21,042 nucleotides of DNA. Origin: Chara braunii (Eukaryota; Streptophyta; Charophyceae; Charales; Characeae). The translations under genes and the position numbers were made by a program. The stretch spans positions 4,091,053 through 4,112,094 of the forward strand of contig BFEA01000046.1 in NCBI GenBank assembly GCA_003427395.1. The letters run 5' to 3'. Every line of letters begins with the position of its first letter. Position 1 is the first letter of the stretch. Below the pieces are notes generated by a model, which saw only the letters and a list, made by a program, of their open reading frames with translations, was not told where the DNA came from and made no database searches. Shown here one piece after another: positions 1 through 8,922 of this stretch.

Positions 1-628
1 ACATCAGTGAAAATTCAAGGTTTGAAGCATCTACCCAAGGGGAAACATCACGGAAGTATCACCAAGTGAATCGCAACATGTACAAGCACCTACATTAGTG
101 AAAATTGAAGGTTTGAAGCATCTACCCAAGGGGAAATATCACAGAAATATCACCAAGTGAATCGCAACATGTATAAGCACCTACAATAGTGAAAACTCAA
201 GATTGGAAGCATATACCCAAGGGGAAACATCACGCAAGTATCACCAAGTGAATCGCGACATGTACAAGCACCTACATTAGTGAAAACTCAGGATTTCGAA
301 GCATCTACCCAAGGGGAAACATTACGGAAGTATCACCAAGTGAATCGCAACGTGTACAAGCATCTACAACAGTGAAAGTTCAAGATTAGAAGTATCTACC
401 CAAGGGGAAACGTCACGGAAGTATCACCAAGTGAATCGCGATATGTACAAGCACCTTCAAGAGTGAAAACTCAAGATTGGAAGCATATACCCAAGGGGAA
501 ATATCACGGAAGTATCACCAAGTGGATCGAAACATGTAGAAGCACCTACATTAGTGAAAATTCAAGGTTTGAATCATCTACCCCAGGGGAAACATCACGG
601 AAGTATCACCAAGTGAATCGCAACATGT
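1..628. repeat. 91-bp tandem satellite, seven copies
   Basis: Copies begin at about 1, 92, 183, 274, 366, 457 and 548, giving a period of 91 bp (one unit is 92 bp through a single-base insertion). Each unit reads ACATYAGTGAAAA, then a CTACCCAAGGGGAAA block, then ATCACGGAAGTATCACCAAG, and ends near CAACATGTACAAGCACCT. Within each unit the ATCACGGAAGT / ATCACCAAGTG pair is an 11-bp direct sub-repeat. Copies differ by scattered substitutions. The array is open at the left edge, and the last copy stops abruptly after ACATGT at about 628. A 91-bp period is not a multiple of three, so the short reading frames crossing it are not genes. Confidence 0.95.
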
Positions 629-660
629 GCCCCATCTGGATCAACAAAAATCGCAGTTTT

Positions 661-838
661 GACAAGGAGGAGGAAGATGGAGGAAGGGGAGAGGAAAAAA
701 GAAAAGAAAAGGAAGAAGGAGAGGAAGAGGAAGAAGAAGAAGAAGAAGAAAAAGAGGGGGTACAAGAAGAGAGGAGAGGAGGAAGAGAACAAGAATGAGA
801 AGGGAAAGAGGAGGAAGAAGGAGAAGCAGGCCTCCCTT
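661..838. repeat. GGA/GAA purine-rich low-complexity tract
   Basis: The + strand is almost pure A and G for about 180 bp, with irregular GGA, GAA and GAAA runs. A 32-bp non-satellite spacer separates it from the 91-bp array. At about 838 the composition flips to pyrimidine-rich and stays so over most of the remaining window. Glu/Lys-rich (+) and Ser/Phe/Leu-rich (-) reading frames here are by-products of the composition. Confidence 0.9.
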
Positions 839-2735
839 CTTTTTCACTCACCTCTTGCTGGTCTCCAGGTAGTGGAGCCCTAATGCTTGGTTTTAACCTC
901 CTGAATGTGGCTTCTCCTCCCTGCCAAGTTCTCTCCTCCTTCCCTCACCCCTCCTTCTTAGCTGTGGCAGGCTCCTAGCTCTTAGGCTGTGGAATCCTCC
1001 CCTCTAAGAGGCCTAAGGGGACCCTTGTCTCAGCCTCTCCTCCTACCTCACAGCCTGAGGGCTATGGTGGATTACTCTCCTTGCTCCCTCCGAGCCTCTA
1101 GATCTCCTTCGTCAGTCCTACCATCATAGCCAGGCTACAGGCTAGCTCCGGCCCTCATTCCCTTGCTTCTTTCCCACTCGGACTCTCTCTTGGACTCATT
1201 TGTGCAGCATGGGCACCTCTCATGCTCAAATGAGAGTGGCGGCCTGCACCTCCAGCTTATGTAGGTTGGCACAGGTGCACCGCCCAACCTCTAGGCTCCT
1301 CCAAGCGCCTTTAGGTGGTTGGAGGTACCCCAAGGGCTAAAATTCCGGTTTTGGCCTACCAGGAGGTACCCGGGCCTCATTTTGGCCAGGTACATGTAGT
1401 CCGAGAGGCCGGTACCTCCTCGGACTACCCCTTGGCCTACCCCGACCTCTTCTTGCTTCAAAAAGTGTCGCCTTTTGGGGTACCGATCCCCAAAATGCAG
1501 CCTTTACTGAGAATTGAGGGCCTAAAGGCTCATCTTTCATCTTTTTCTTAGTCTAGGCCTCTTTTGAGTAGGCCGTTGCATTTTCCAAGTGGCGGCTCCA
1601 ATCTCAGCCTTCGATCGGGTTGAGATCCATGGTCCTCATCATTCCGAGTCATTCCCAAGCTCCCCTTGCCCCAAATTTGAGCCTTTATTTCAACTTTTTC
1701 CCTTTTTTGATGTATCTGGCCCAGTTCTTGGGCCAAATACGCAGTTTTGTCTTGTTCTCCCTTTTGTTTTTCCTCCATTTTGCTGCCAACTCATTCCTGA
1801 GCTAGCCGTTTTGTGTCAGCCCTCAAAAAACGGCTAGATCTCCTCCTCCGCAAGATCAGATCTCAGATCTAAGGCCCAAAAATGAGTCGGTCAACTGACA
1901 TCAACATATTTATTTATTTTTGTTGCTTAAATATAGATATTGTAGAGATAATGCCCCAAGGACCTTATCTCTGCAATCCGGACTGCATTCCTAGGATCTA
2001 GGAGGGATGAGGTCATCATTGGGACCTGTCCATCCTTATTGCTGCAGTCCCAACCTGGCGGCACATTTTCCTCCACTCCTTCCTCGTCCTTTGTCTCATT
2101 TTTCCCCTTTTTCTTCCATTTTCTCTCACTGCTTCTTTTATTGTTGTAGGGACAAATGTCCAACAGATATTTTTCCTCTTTCTGGCTGTTGGACTTCACC
2201 CAAGGTCTGTTTTTGTAGCCGGTATATGGCCGTTGCACCTCGAACTGTAGTAGTGGCACCCCCAAGGCCAAAGGGGGCTCCTTTTTGTTGCCGCCGCTTC
2301 CAGTTTGAGGCCCTCTTGCTTCGATTTTCTCCGGCTAGCCTTTTCGCCACGTGGAGCCCTTGGAACTTCGTTTCTCTTGGTCTGGCTGGGCCGGCATAAC
2401 CCGGACTGCTGGCCGACCCTCTTACCGCTGCTATTCCCTCTTTTCTTCCCCTCGGTACCTCCCGCCGGCGCTTGCCGCGACGGTACTTAGTGCTTTCATC
2501 CGGACTTCCCGGCCCGGACGGTCCAGTTCACCTGGCGTCAGGTTATTTTATTTTTGTTGTCGTCTCGTCTGATCCAGGATCCCCCCAGGTTGCCCCAGGT
2601 GCCCTCCGTTTTTCCCGCCTCGCGCCCGTCTTGTCCGTTCTGTCGACAAACCATGTCGGCGGCTCCTGAGACTTTTAACTCCGTCGATTCCCAATCTGAT
2701 AGTGGTTCCGCTGGGGCCGCTATTTTATCTAGGCC
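839..2735. other. pyrimidine-rich region, no supportable gene
   Basis: All six frames are broken into pieces of at most about 130 residues with skewed composition and no recognisable motif. The stretch holds the hairpin at 1802-1837. Minus-strand frames at 1927-2271 and 2138-2350 are Lys/Arg-rich and in the same direction as the retroelement, so a decayed element fragment is possible, but I see no conserved motif to support it. Confidence 0.5.
1802..1837. other. perfect 11-bp inverted repeat (hairpin)
   Basis: CTAGCCGTTTT at 1802-1812 is exactly complementary to AAAACGGCTAG at 1827-1837, with a 14-nt loop. No T-run or gene end is next to it. Two AGATCT palindromes follow within 40 bp. The function is unknown. 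Confidence 0.7.
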
Positions 2736-2941
2736 CACGCGGTCCTTGGCACTTCGGCCTGCCTGCACTGCGTCTTTCCCTTGGTCTCACGCGGTTCCCG
2801 GTACTTCGCCCTGTCGGCACCACGCCGTCCCTTGGTCCTGCGCGGTCTCCGGCGCTTTGTGCTGTTGGTGCCGCCCCGTCCTTCGATCCCATGTGGTCCC
2901 CAGCACTCCTGCCTCGCCTGTACCACGTTTTTCCTTGGTGC
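2736..2941. repeat. ~52-bp imperfect minisatellite, four copies
   Basis: Units start near 2736, 2788, 2839 and 2890 with CACGCGGT or a variant. Each continues through a GGCACTTCGSCCTG-like block to CCCTTGGTC or a variant, so the period is 51-52 bp with considerable divergence. On the minus strand, between about 2750 and 2900, it reads as repeated 17-residue units beginning SAGD or STGN inside a 132-residue open frame (2725-3123). On the plus strand it reads as a Pro/Cys/Ser-rich frame. Neither resembles a known protein. The repeat is directly visible; coding is unproven. Confidence 0.75.
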
Positions 2942-3421
2942 CCCTGACGTCTTTCTGCCTTACAGCGACCTCCGCTCCTTGCTCCTATTGGGTCCCGCAT
3001 GCTATTCCGTTTCGGGTGTCGGCTCCCACCTACCCTGCGGTCTCCCTGACCATCCTGCTGCCGCGTTGCGTCAGCGCCTTGCACCCTGTCCCTTCCTACT
3101 TCCTTCCTTCCCTTGTTACGCACCTCTTATGCTACCACTGACTTCCCGACGGCCCTTCTCCGTCCTTGGGGAAGGAGTAGCCCCTGCTGTTCTCTCACAG
3201 TCCTTTTGCCGCTTTCTGCTTAGCCGACCCATTTCTAGTCTGGCGGCCCCGACGACTCTGGGCAGCCTCTGGCTTCCTACTGTCCGTGCCCATGCTTCCG
3301 CTCTTTCCAGCATACCTGCCTCCGATTTTCTCTGTCGTGCACAAATTGGTCATATACAGTCTCTCGAGTGACAGGAAGTCATTCGGGACTCACCAGTCCC
3401 GACATATTCCCCCTACTCATT

Positions 3422-3439
3422 CGCGATGTCCTCATCGTG
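3422..3439. other. small hairpin, copy A
   Basis: CGCGATG-TCCT-CATCGTG forms a 7-bp stem (one G-T wobble) with a 4-nt loop. It follows CCCCCTACTCAT (3409-3420). A near-identical structure in the same context occurs at 4565-4582. Confidence 0.6.
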
Positions 3440-4564
3440 CACCAATCCATGGTCAGTAGGAATTTTGGAGTGATAGACAGATAGGGAAGAGAGGTGGGGT
3501 GGGATGGGTAGTTAGCTTGCCAAGGTTCTTTTTGTCTTTCCCACTCTTTTCTCGGGTCCTTCTTTAAGTTTCCGCCCTTGGGGCGGGGGAGGGCATGGAG
3601 GGGTCAAGGTTTTGTTTCGGGTTTCCTTTGAATTGCGTAAGGTCCCCAAGCTCAAGAATGTCTTTGTAATGAACGCGTGACACTCTCTGTGCATCAACGT
3701 CCGTCTCACAACTGTATCTCTTTCTTACTGGAATTCCCGAATACCCAAGAGTTTTCCACCAACCTCCATTGTCGTCCCACAAAAGAGAGGACGACGAGCC
3801 CATCACCCTCCCCAGGGACCGTGGTAAGAGGAAGATTTTTGGCTCCGAATGTCACAAGGATCATTCGCCATGGCTTCCTCCAGGTGCGAGCTAGCAATAC
3901 ATCAAGGAGCTTAAATAACTTGATGTCTCTTTTCCTTATCAAGTTAACTAGCATCGCCCCTTGGAGGGGTCTGACCACAGACATGTCCTACAACTAGTTT
4001 TTCATTGTACGTTATTTCTCGCTCTCGACAATGTCTTGAAGGCTGCATTCGTAATCTCAAATCTATCTTCCCATTTTATTGAGAAAACATTCTCGAGCAA
4101 AAATCATTTTGGCTTCCTCTCATTCATTACTCTTAGGACATCCACTTATTTTTTATTCAATTTTTCCTCTCCCGAAGCTCAGACATAGCCAAATCCACAT
4201 GCATCCTTCCTGGGTCATGCCTCCCGGCCTTTCTCAGGTCCTTCCAATTCCGCATGCATATCACCCTTCTGTCATTCCTTGCCTTTTCCCTTAGCTTGAT
4301 TTCCATGCAGAATCAATCATACCAGCCCTTTCCTTCCTGGTTGTCTTGCCAAACCCTTTTTCTCAAATTCATACCATGTCACTTGCTCAAGTCCTTTCTG
4401 CTCTGGTGTCTTGCCAGGCCCCCTTTTCTCGGGTCCATACAAAGCCAATTACAATCTTTTTCAGTTCTAGCCAGCTTGACAGACCCCTTTTTCCCAAGAC
4501 GGATTACAAGTCTTATTTTCATGCGTATTCATTGGTAGATGGCACACCTTTCCCCCACTCAAAA

Positions 4565-4582
4565 CGCGATGTCCCCATCGCG
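4565..4582. other. small hairpin, copy B
   Basis: CGCGATG-TCCC-CATCGCG forms a perfect 7-bp stem with a 4-nt loop. It follows CCCCCACTCAAAA (4552-4564) and lies 1143 bp from copy A. Shared upstream C-run, ACTCA word and hairpin suggest common descent. Confidence 0.65.
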
Positions 4583-5509
4583 CGACTGGTCCTCACTCGG
4601 AGGCACGAGACCTTTGGCCCACCAACCGCAAGTCAAGGACACAAGCCCATCCGCTTCACAAAGGGAGGAGTCAGTTCCTCCCCAGCGGACGACGCCTCAT
4701 TCTTCTACTCGGTTCGACCTTTCTTCTCGTACGTGGCGAGCACCAATATTGAGGTACCTCCCCACATCTGATCAGGCAGGTCCAATCCAAGCCTTCCAGG
4801 GCCTCGTCTAGCCGGAAGCGTTCCTCGCAAATCGTTCCTTCGGAGTAGTGATTTTCTGGATTCCGGCCTCTTCCTTTCAAGAGAGTTGGGGCTCTCAATT
4901 AGTTTGCGAGTGCAGTTACGAAGACCTCGCAATTAGTTCCGAAGCGGTTGTAATGCTTTGGCGGGGCGGTGTCAACGCCCCGTGGTGGCCGCGGACTCCA
5001 CCCGGTACTTCGCCAAACCCCTCCCCTTGGACAGTGCTGCCCAACTTTGTGCGGGCAGTCGAGGTCCGACCCAAACGGCCATGGCACCCCTCTATGACAT
5101 GGCGTGTGGTTGGAGAGGACAAAATAAACTATATGAGAACGACATCCTCGCCCATTTGGCTCTCTCGCCCTTTGACGTTTAGGCGTTCAACAGGAGGCGC
5201 AGTTGGAACTCCCCGACTAGAGCTCATTGTCGGAGGTGGTTCCGGATGTCCCGCACCGATCCAAGTGGTGGGTGCCTTAGTCCTTTAACCCTCACCCTCT
5301 TGAAGAGGAACAGGTCGCGCTGAGACTTTTTCCCTTAAGGGGATAAAGGTCTTGGGTTTCGCGGTGCATGCACCGGTATCCTCCTCTTGCTGAGGCCAAA
5401 GACTAGAAGAAAGGAGAAATTTCATTTCAAAGCTCTTTCCAAGTCCATTTCAAGTTGCCTAGGGTCCCCTGGTTATGTAATGCAATTTCCAATACTCAAT
5501 CCAATTCCA

Positions 5510-5666
5510 ATGCTCAGTCTCATTCCATGCTCAATCTCAGTCTAATGCTCAATCTCAGTCCAATGCTCAATGCAATATCTCTTCCAAGGCTGAGTCCATT
5601 ATCCTTTCCAAGGCTGAGTCCAATCTCTTTTCCAAAGCTCAGTCCAATCTCTTTTCCAAAGCTCAG
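5510..5666. repeat. CTCAATCTCAGTCCAATG-type and 24-bp tandem repeats
   Basis: From about 5510 the sequence cycles through CTCAATCTCAGTCCAATG-like words of 18-21 bp. It then passes into an exact-length 24-bp repeat with units 5595-5618, 5619-5642 and 5643-5666. The last two units are identical. Read in the + frame this gives an octapeptide repeat SPISFPKL, but the surrounding frame (5455-5844) has no other sign of being a gene. Confidence 0.8.
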
Positions 5667-5744
5667 CTCTTCCAATCTCATGCATCTCAAGCAGCCATGC
5701 AAGGGGACCCCAGTGCCAATTCCAAAGAATGACCCTTGTCAGGG

Positions 5745-5905
5745 GCCATTCCGAACAACCTGGTTAGGGTCGTTCTTTCCAATTCCAAGTCGAACAGCCT
5801 GGTTAGGGCCATTCTTATCCATTGCAATCGGACATCCTGGTTAGGACCATCCTTATCCATTTGAATTGGACAGCCTGGTTAGGGCCATCCTTGTCCATTG
5901 CAATG
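5745..5905. repeat. 38-bp tandem repeat, four copies
   Basis: The anchor CCTGGTTAGG occurs at 5759, 5798, 5836 and 5874, a period of 38-39 bp. Between anchors each unit carries a GGCCATYCTTRTCCATT-like block followed by GAAC or GGAC. The repeat is unrelated in sequence to the 24-bp repeat ending only 80 bp earlier. Confidence 0.85.
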
Positions 5906-6847
5906 TTAGCGCGCGAGGGGGTGGGACTCGAGGACACGGATCCTATTCTCGTCTCAGTGGTTAGAAGGTGGCAATCATCTTGGGTTTTTACGCATGCTTC
6001 TTCCTTTTCCTCATGTCTTTTGTCATTCCTACATCCATCCATACATCCGACTTAGCGTCTAGTACTCAAGTTGAGGCTCGCGGCCCCAAGCAGCACTAGC
6101 TCGCCCGACCGTTCAACCATTGCAAGGGGTGTTGCATCATTTCGATGTTTCCCTGTCACGTTTTCGACTTCTCATATGCTTCTCAATGCTCTGGGATTGC
6201 CTGGGGTAGGTTGGATTAGGTTCCTAGGGGAGAGGGTGCCTCTCTACCCATAGGTCCCCTAACCTCTCACAATGACTCATGCCACGGTTCATTCAATTAT
6301 GGATGCACAACTTCAAAAGAAAGACTTTTGCCCTGAATGTTCCTTCCAACGTTCAAAAGTTCACATGCCCCTGCCCACCTCCTTGAGACAACGTCAATCA
6401 ACCCCCAATCCCTTTCTTTCTACCGAAAAAAAAACTCATACTTTTCAAACGGAGCAAGTACTTATACAAAGTAACCTTGAGCACCCACTCTCTACTAACT
6501 TTCTTAATCCCAAAAAGTAGTTTCCTTACAGTCTTTAGACGGAAAAATAAAGAGACAGAGTTTGAATGCAAAGACAAACATTACAGACTCGTCTTCGTCT
6601 AGATCCCCGCTGTTTCCCGTTTTTCTTTCCCTTAATCTACCCAGCCATCCCGAATTCTATTTTAAGTGCAAAACCCTCGTGCCTTTCCCTTGAATGTGCA
6701 ACCGTTCGTACGAAGTAGCGCTAACAACCCAGTCCTTGATCACTTCGGGCTTAGAAAATTCAAAAGAGTTTCAATGCGAAATCCAAAATGGCAGCTCTGA
6801 CTGCCCCGGAACCAAACCCTTCCACAAAGATAGAGACTGTTGTGCCT
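5906..6847. other. no supportable gene
   Basis: No frame carries a recognisable motif. If the post-integrase frame at 6848-7552 belongs to the retroelement, its polypurine tract and 3' LTR should lie here. A purine run on the minus strand at about 6612-6640, followed 27 bp later by a minus-strand TGTAATG (6579-6585), is the only candidate border. No matching copy was seen to the right of the element, so I do not call an LTR. Confidence 0.4.
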
Positions 6848-7552
6848 CTATTGTCCAGGTGGCCTACGTTGAGCCTCCCTCCTTGCGCGATTCTCTCCTT
6901 CCTGCTCCATTTGCCTCTTTGTTGCTTGGAATTGGAGGAGCGTCTGTTCTGTGAAGAACGTTGTTGGGGATAAATCCTCTCCCCTGCCCAACTTTTCCCT
7001 TGCCTTCATAATCCATTGGTATCGCAAGATGGTGCCGCATTGATCAAACCAATTGTTGAACTCATATCCGAACTCTTTTATCCATTTATCCTTTTTCTCA
7101 CTCGGTTGCTCCCCTCTCCCCCGTTCTTCCCTAGTAGGCGTTGTCACTTCATCATCCTCCTCGTCGCTGGTGAGGTCGATGAACTCAACTGACTCATTCT
7201 CTCCCGGTCGTTGCCCCTCCTCTAGATTCCCCTCTTCTAGCCTTCGCCTTTTTTCCGGGTTCCCCTCTTCCTTGCTGCTAAGGTCATTGTCTGATGACAA
7301 TTCTATTGGCTCCCCTTCCTTTAGTGGCGATGGCCCCCTGGTTCCTTGCTTCCTGCCCCCCTGTTCACAACTAGGTTGTGATCGAACCCCACATACAACT
7401 TCCTTTTCCTGGAGCTCGACTCTCCGGCTTGTCTTGAGGACTGTCCCTCTTCCGGCCTGTTAATTGCTAATTGCATTGCTGTCGTTCTCATTTCCAAACT
7501 CCATCTTGTTGTTTTCCTGCTGCTGGCTTCTTTCTTGCCTGGCCGTGTTCAT
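6848..7552 (-). pseudogene. post-integrase reading frame, unknown function, with SUMO-interaction-like motif
   Basis: An ATG at 7552 opens a frame of about 234 residues ending at 6848, broken by one in-frame TAA at 7460-7462 after 30 codons. The amino end is Gln/Asn/Ser-rich. The middle carries PIELSSD, a basic EKRRRLEEG cluster and then VEFIDLTSDEEDDE. The last is a hydrophobic-D-L-T core followed by acids, the textbook form of a SUMO-interacting motif. The carboxyl third is Trp/Lys/Glu-rich and probably helical (QWIMKAREKL, TLLQFQATKRQMEQEG). The frame remains open upstream of the ATG to about 7660, so an earlier start is possible. It follows integrase on the same strand with the 70-bp repeat between them. 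It could be an accessory retroelement ORF or a host gene fragment; no family is recognised. The motif calls are by eye. Confidence 0.5.
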
Positions 7553-7684
7553 GGATAACAGTCTTATGCCCCTCATGCACACACACTCCGTCCCATTCCC
7601 ATTCGCAGCTCCGGAGGCTTCCCTAGACTCTCGCTTGCCCCCACATAGTTGGTAGCCCTATTATCCCTTAGAACCCTCGACACG

Positions 7685-7893
7685 TTGTCCCAACATATAG
7701 GTGCCCCATGTAGGCAGTCCGCAACATCACCCCCCCGTCCCCCAAAAACTATGGTGCATTGTCCCAGCCCATAAGTACCTCGTGTAGACAGTCCCCAACG
7801 TTACCCCACAAAAACTATAATACACTGTCCCGTGCTCCCAGGCCCAGTCACAGTCAGCCCAGGCAGTCTCCCCACGTTCCACAAAAGTCAAGA
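7685..7893. repeat. ~70-bp diverged tandem repeat, three copies
   Basis: Units begin with TTGTCCC or CTGTCCC at 7685, 7759 and 7825 (lengths 74, 66 and about 69). They share AGGCAGTC- or AGACAGTC-like words, a CCCCAACGTTACCCC-like block and ACAAAAACTAT or a variant. The array sits between the integrase stop and the downstream minus-strand frame. A short minus-strand frame (7727-7948, ATG at 7948, starting MDRLPVEV) runs across it and would encode Trp/Tyr-rich repeats such as GTVYYSFCG and GTMHHSFWG. I regard its coding status as doubtful. Confidence 0.7.
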
Positions 7894-7972
7894 CACACAA
7901 ACGAACAATCCCCGTGGTCATGATCACTTCCACAGGGAGGCGGTCCATAACTTATAGCCAGCTGCCTGCCTT

Positions 7973-8911
7973 TCAGGCTGTCAGTTCCCCAGTTTCCCTG
8001 TCCTGGGCCTCTTGTAGCCACTGTTCCACCGGGTCCCTACTCAAAAATCTGACCAATCTCTGTCCCGGAAATGACCCTCTTATGCTAGTACCATCGAGAT
8101 CCTAAAGTTCAAATGTGTTCAGTCCCACCCGCTTAGTGATCCTGTAGGGCCCTTTAGATCTTTTTCCTAGCTGCCCGGACCATGTGCTTTTAAGAGCCGA
8201 GTTCCTAATTAGCACATTTTCCCCGAGCTGAAGTGGCTCTTTCCGAATGTTCTTGACCTGATTCCACCTTGCTTTATCCCTCATTCGGTTGTCCGTCACG
8301 CGATTGACTACTTCCTCAAGTGCCTCCTCATTCCTGGCGACCTGCTGACAACGTGCGGTGATGAACTCTTCCGTGCTTAAGTGTGGATTGTTATCTAGCC
8401 TGTTCCAGGTAGGGACCAAAGCTTCTATCGGAAAATCGATCTCCCTTCCATACCAGAGTTCTGCTGGAATACATCCCGTTGTTCTTTTTGGAGTCATGTT
8501 CTCGGCGAAGACTGCCTGCTTGAGAAACCGTGACCAACTTCCCAAATTATCTGCAGCCAACTTTGCGATTGTATTCTTCAAAGTCCAGTGACCCCTTTCT
8601 ACTGGTGCATTTGCCTCAGGATGGTAGGGCTCGGTGATCTTGATCGCTACACACAGTGTCTTAAGCCTGTTCAACACTTCCTGGTTAACGAATTTTGTCC
8701 CATTGTCTGCTATAAACCTGCGCACGAAGGGGTGTCTTAGGTAGAAGTCTTCCACCCAGTCGGCCATCGCTTTCCCCGTCTTCTTCTTGAGGGCTATGGC
8801 TTCCACATAGCCATTGAGATTATCCCTTGCATCCAAGATGTATCTAAACCCATCCGTTGATACGGGCATAACGGCAAGGTCGAGGTGAACAAGGTGTTCG
8901 GGTCCCAGTAC
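7973..8911 (-). pseudogene. retrotransposon integrase, catalytic core and GPY/F tail
   Basis: This is the DDE integrase of the element, which would insert the cDNA into the genome. In the frame ending at 8102 the first Asp lies in LDLAVMP, the second in RFIADNGTKF (D55 counted from the Met at 8869), and the Glu in NAPVERGH (E91). Exactly 35 residues separate the last two, which is the canonical DD35E spacing. The carboxyl end has KGPYRITKR, the GPY/F module typical of gypsy integrases. A TAG at 8102-8104 interrupts this module; the same frame stays open for 42 more codons to a TGA at 7973-7975 and still looks protein-like (RLVRFLSRDP, QEAQDRETG). The upstream zinc-binding half is in another frame because of the duplication at 8901-8922. 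All three catalytic acids are present, but the gene is broken. Confidence 0.92.
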
Positions 8912-8922
8912 GGTCCCAGTAC
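8901..8922. repeat. exact 11-bp tandem duplication disrupting integrase
   Basis: GGTCCCAGTAC occurs twice head to tail (8901-8911 and 8912-8922). Eleven is not a multiple of three, and the reading frame changes exactly here: the zinc-binding half lies in one frame upstream and the DD35E core in another downstream. With a single copy the two halves would be in register, so this looks like a recent slippage or repair duplication. Confidence 0.9.

Larger units (their letters stand above)
2942..5480. other. pyrimidine-rich region, no supportable gene
   Basis: Only short frames occur, and none carries a motif I recognise. The longest (4848-5288, +, 146 codons) has a Trp/Pro-rich, non-repeating composition but no domain signature and no neighbouring gene logic. 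The region holds the paired hairpins at 3422-3439 and 4565-4582. It may be old LTR or leader sequence of another element, but no pair of direct repeats defines one. Confidence 0.45.

Noticed and set aside
1-628. CRISPR array
   Set aside because: The units are contiguous 91-bp repeats without unique spacers, in a eukaryotic retrotransposon context.
463-883. Glu/Lys-rich and Ser/Leu-rich frames on both strands
   Set aside because: They arise from the satellite and the GA tract; the 91-bp period shifts frame each unit and composition alone explains their openness.
2554-3371. Two ~195-residue plus-strand frames rich in Pro, Ser, Leu and Cys
   Set aside because: They overlap each other in different frames over pyrimidine-rich repeat DNA and carry no motif; openness follows from the scarcity of A on this strand.
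6579-6640. Polypurine tract and 3' LTR start (minus-strand TGTAATG)
   Set aside because: Only a form match; no corresponding copy was found to the right of the element.
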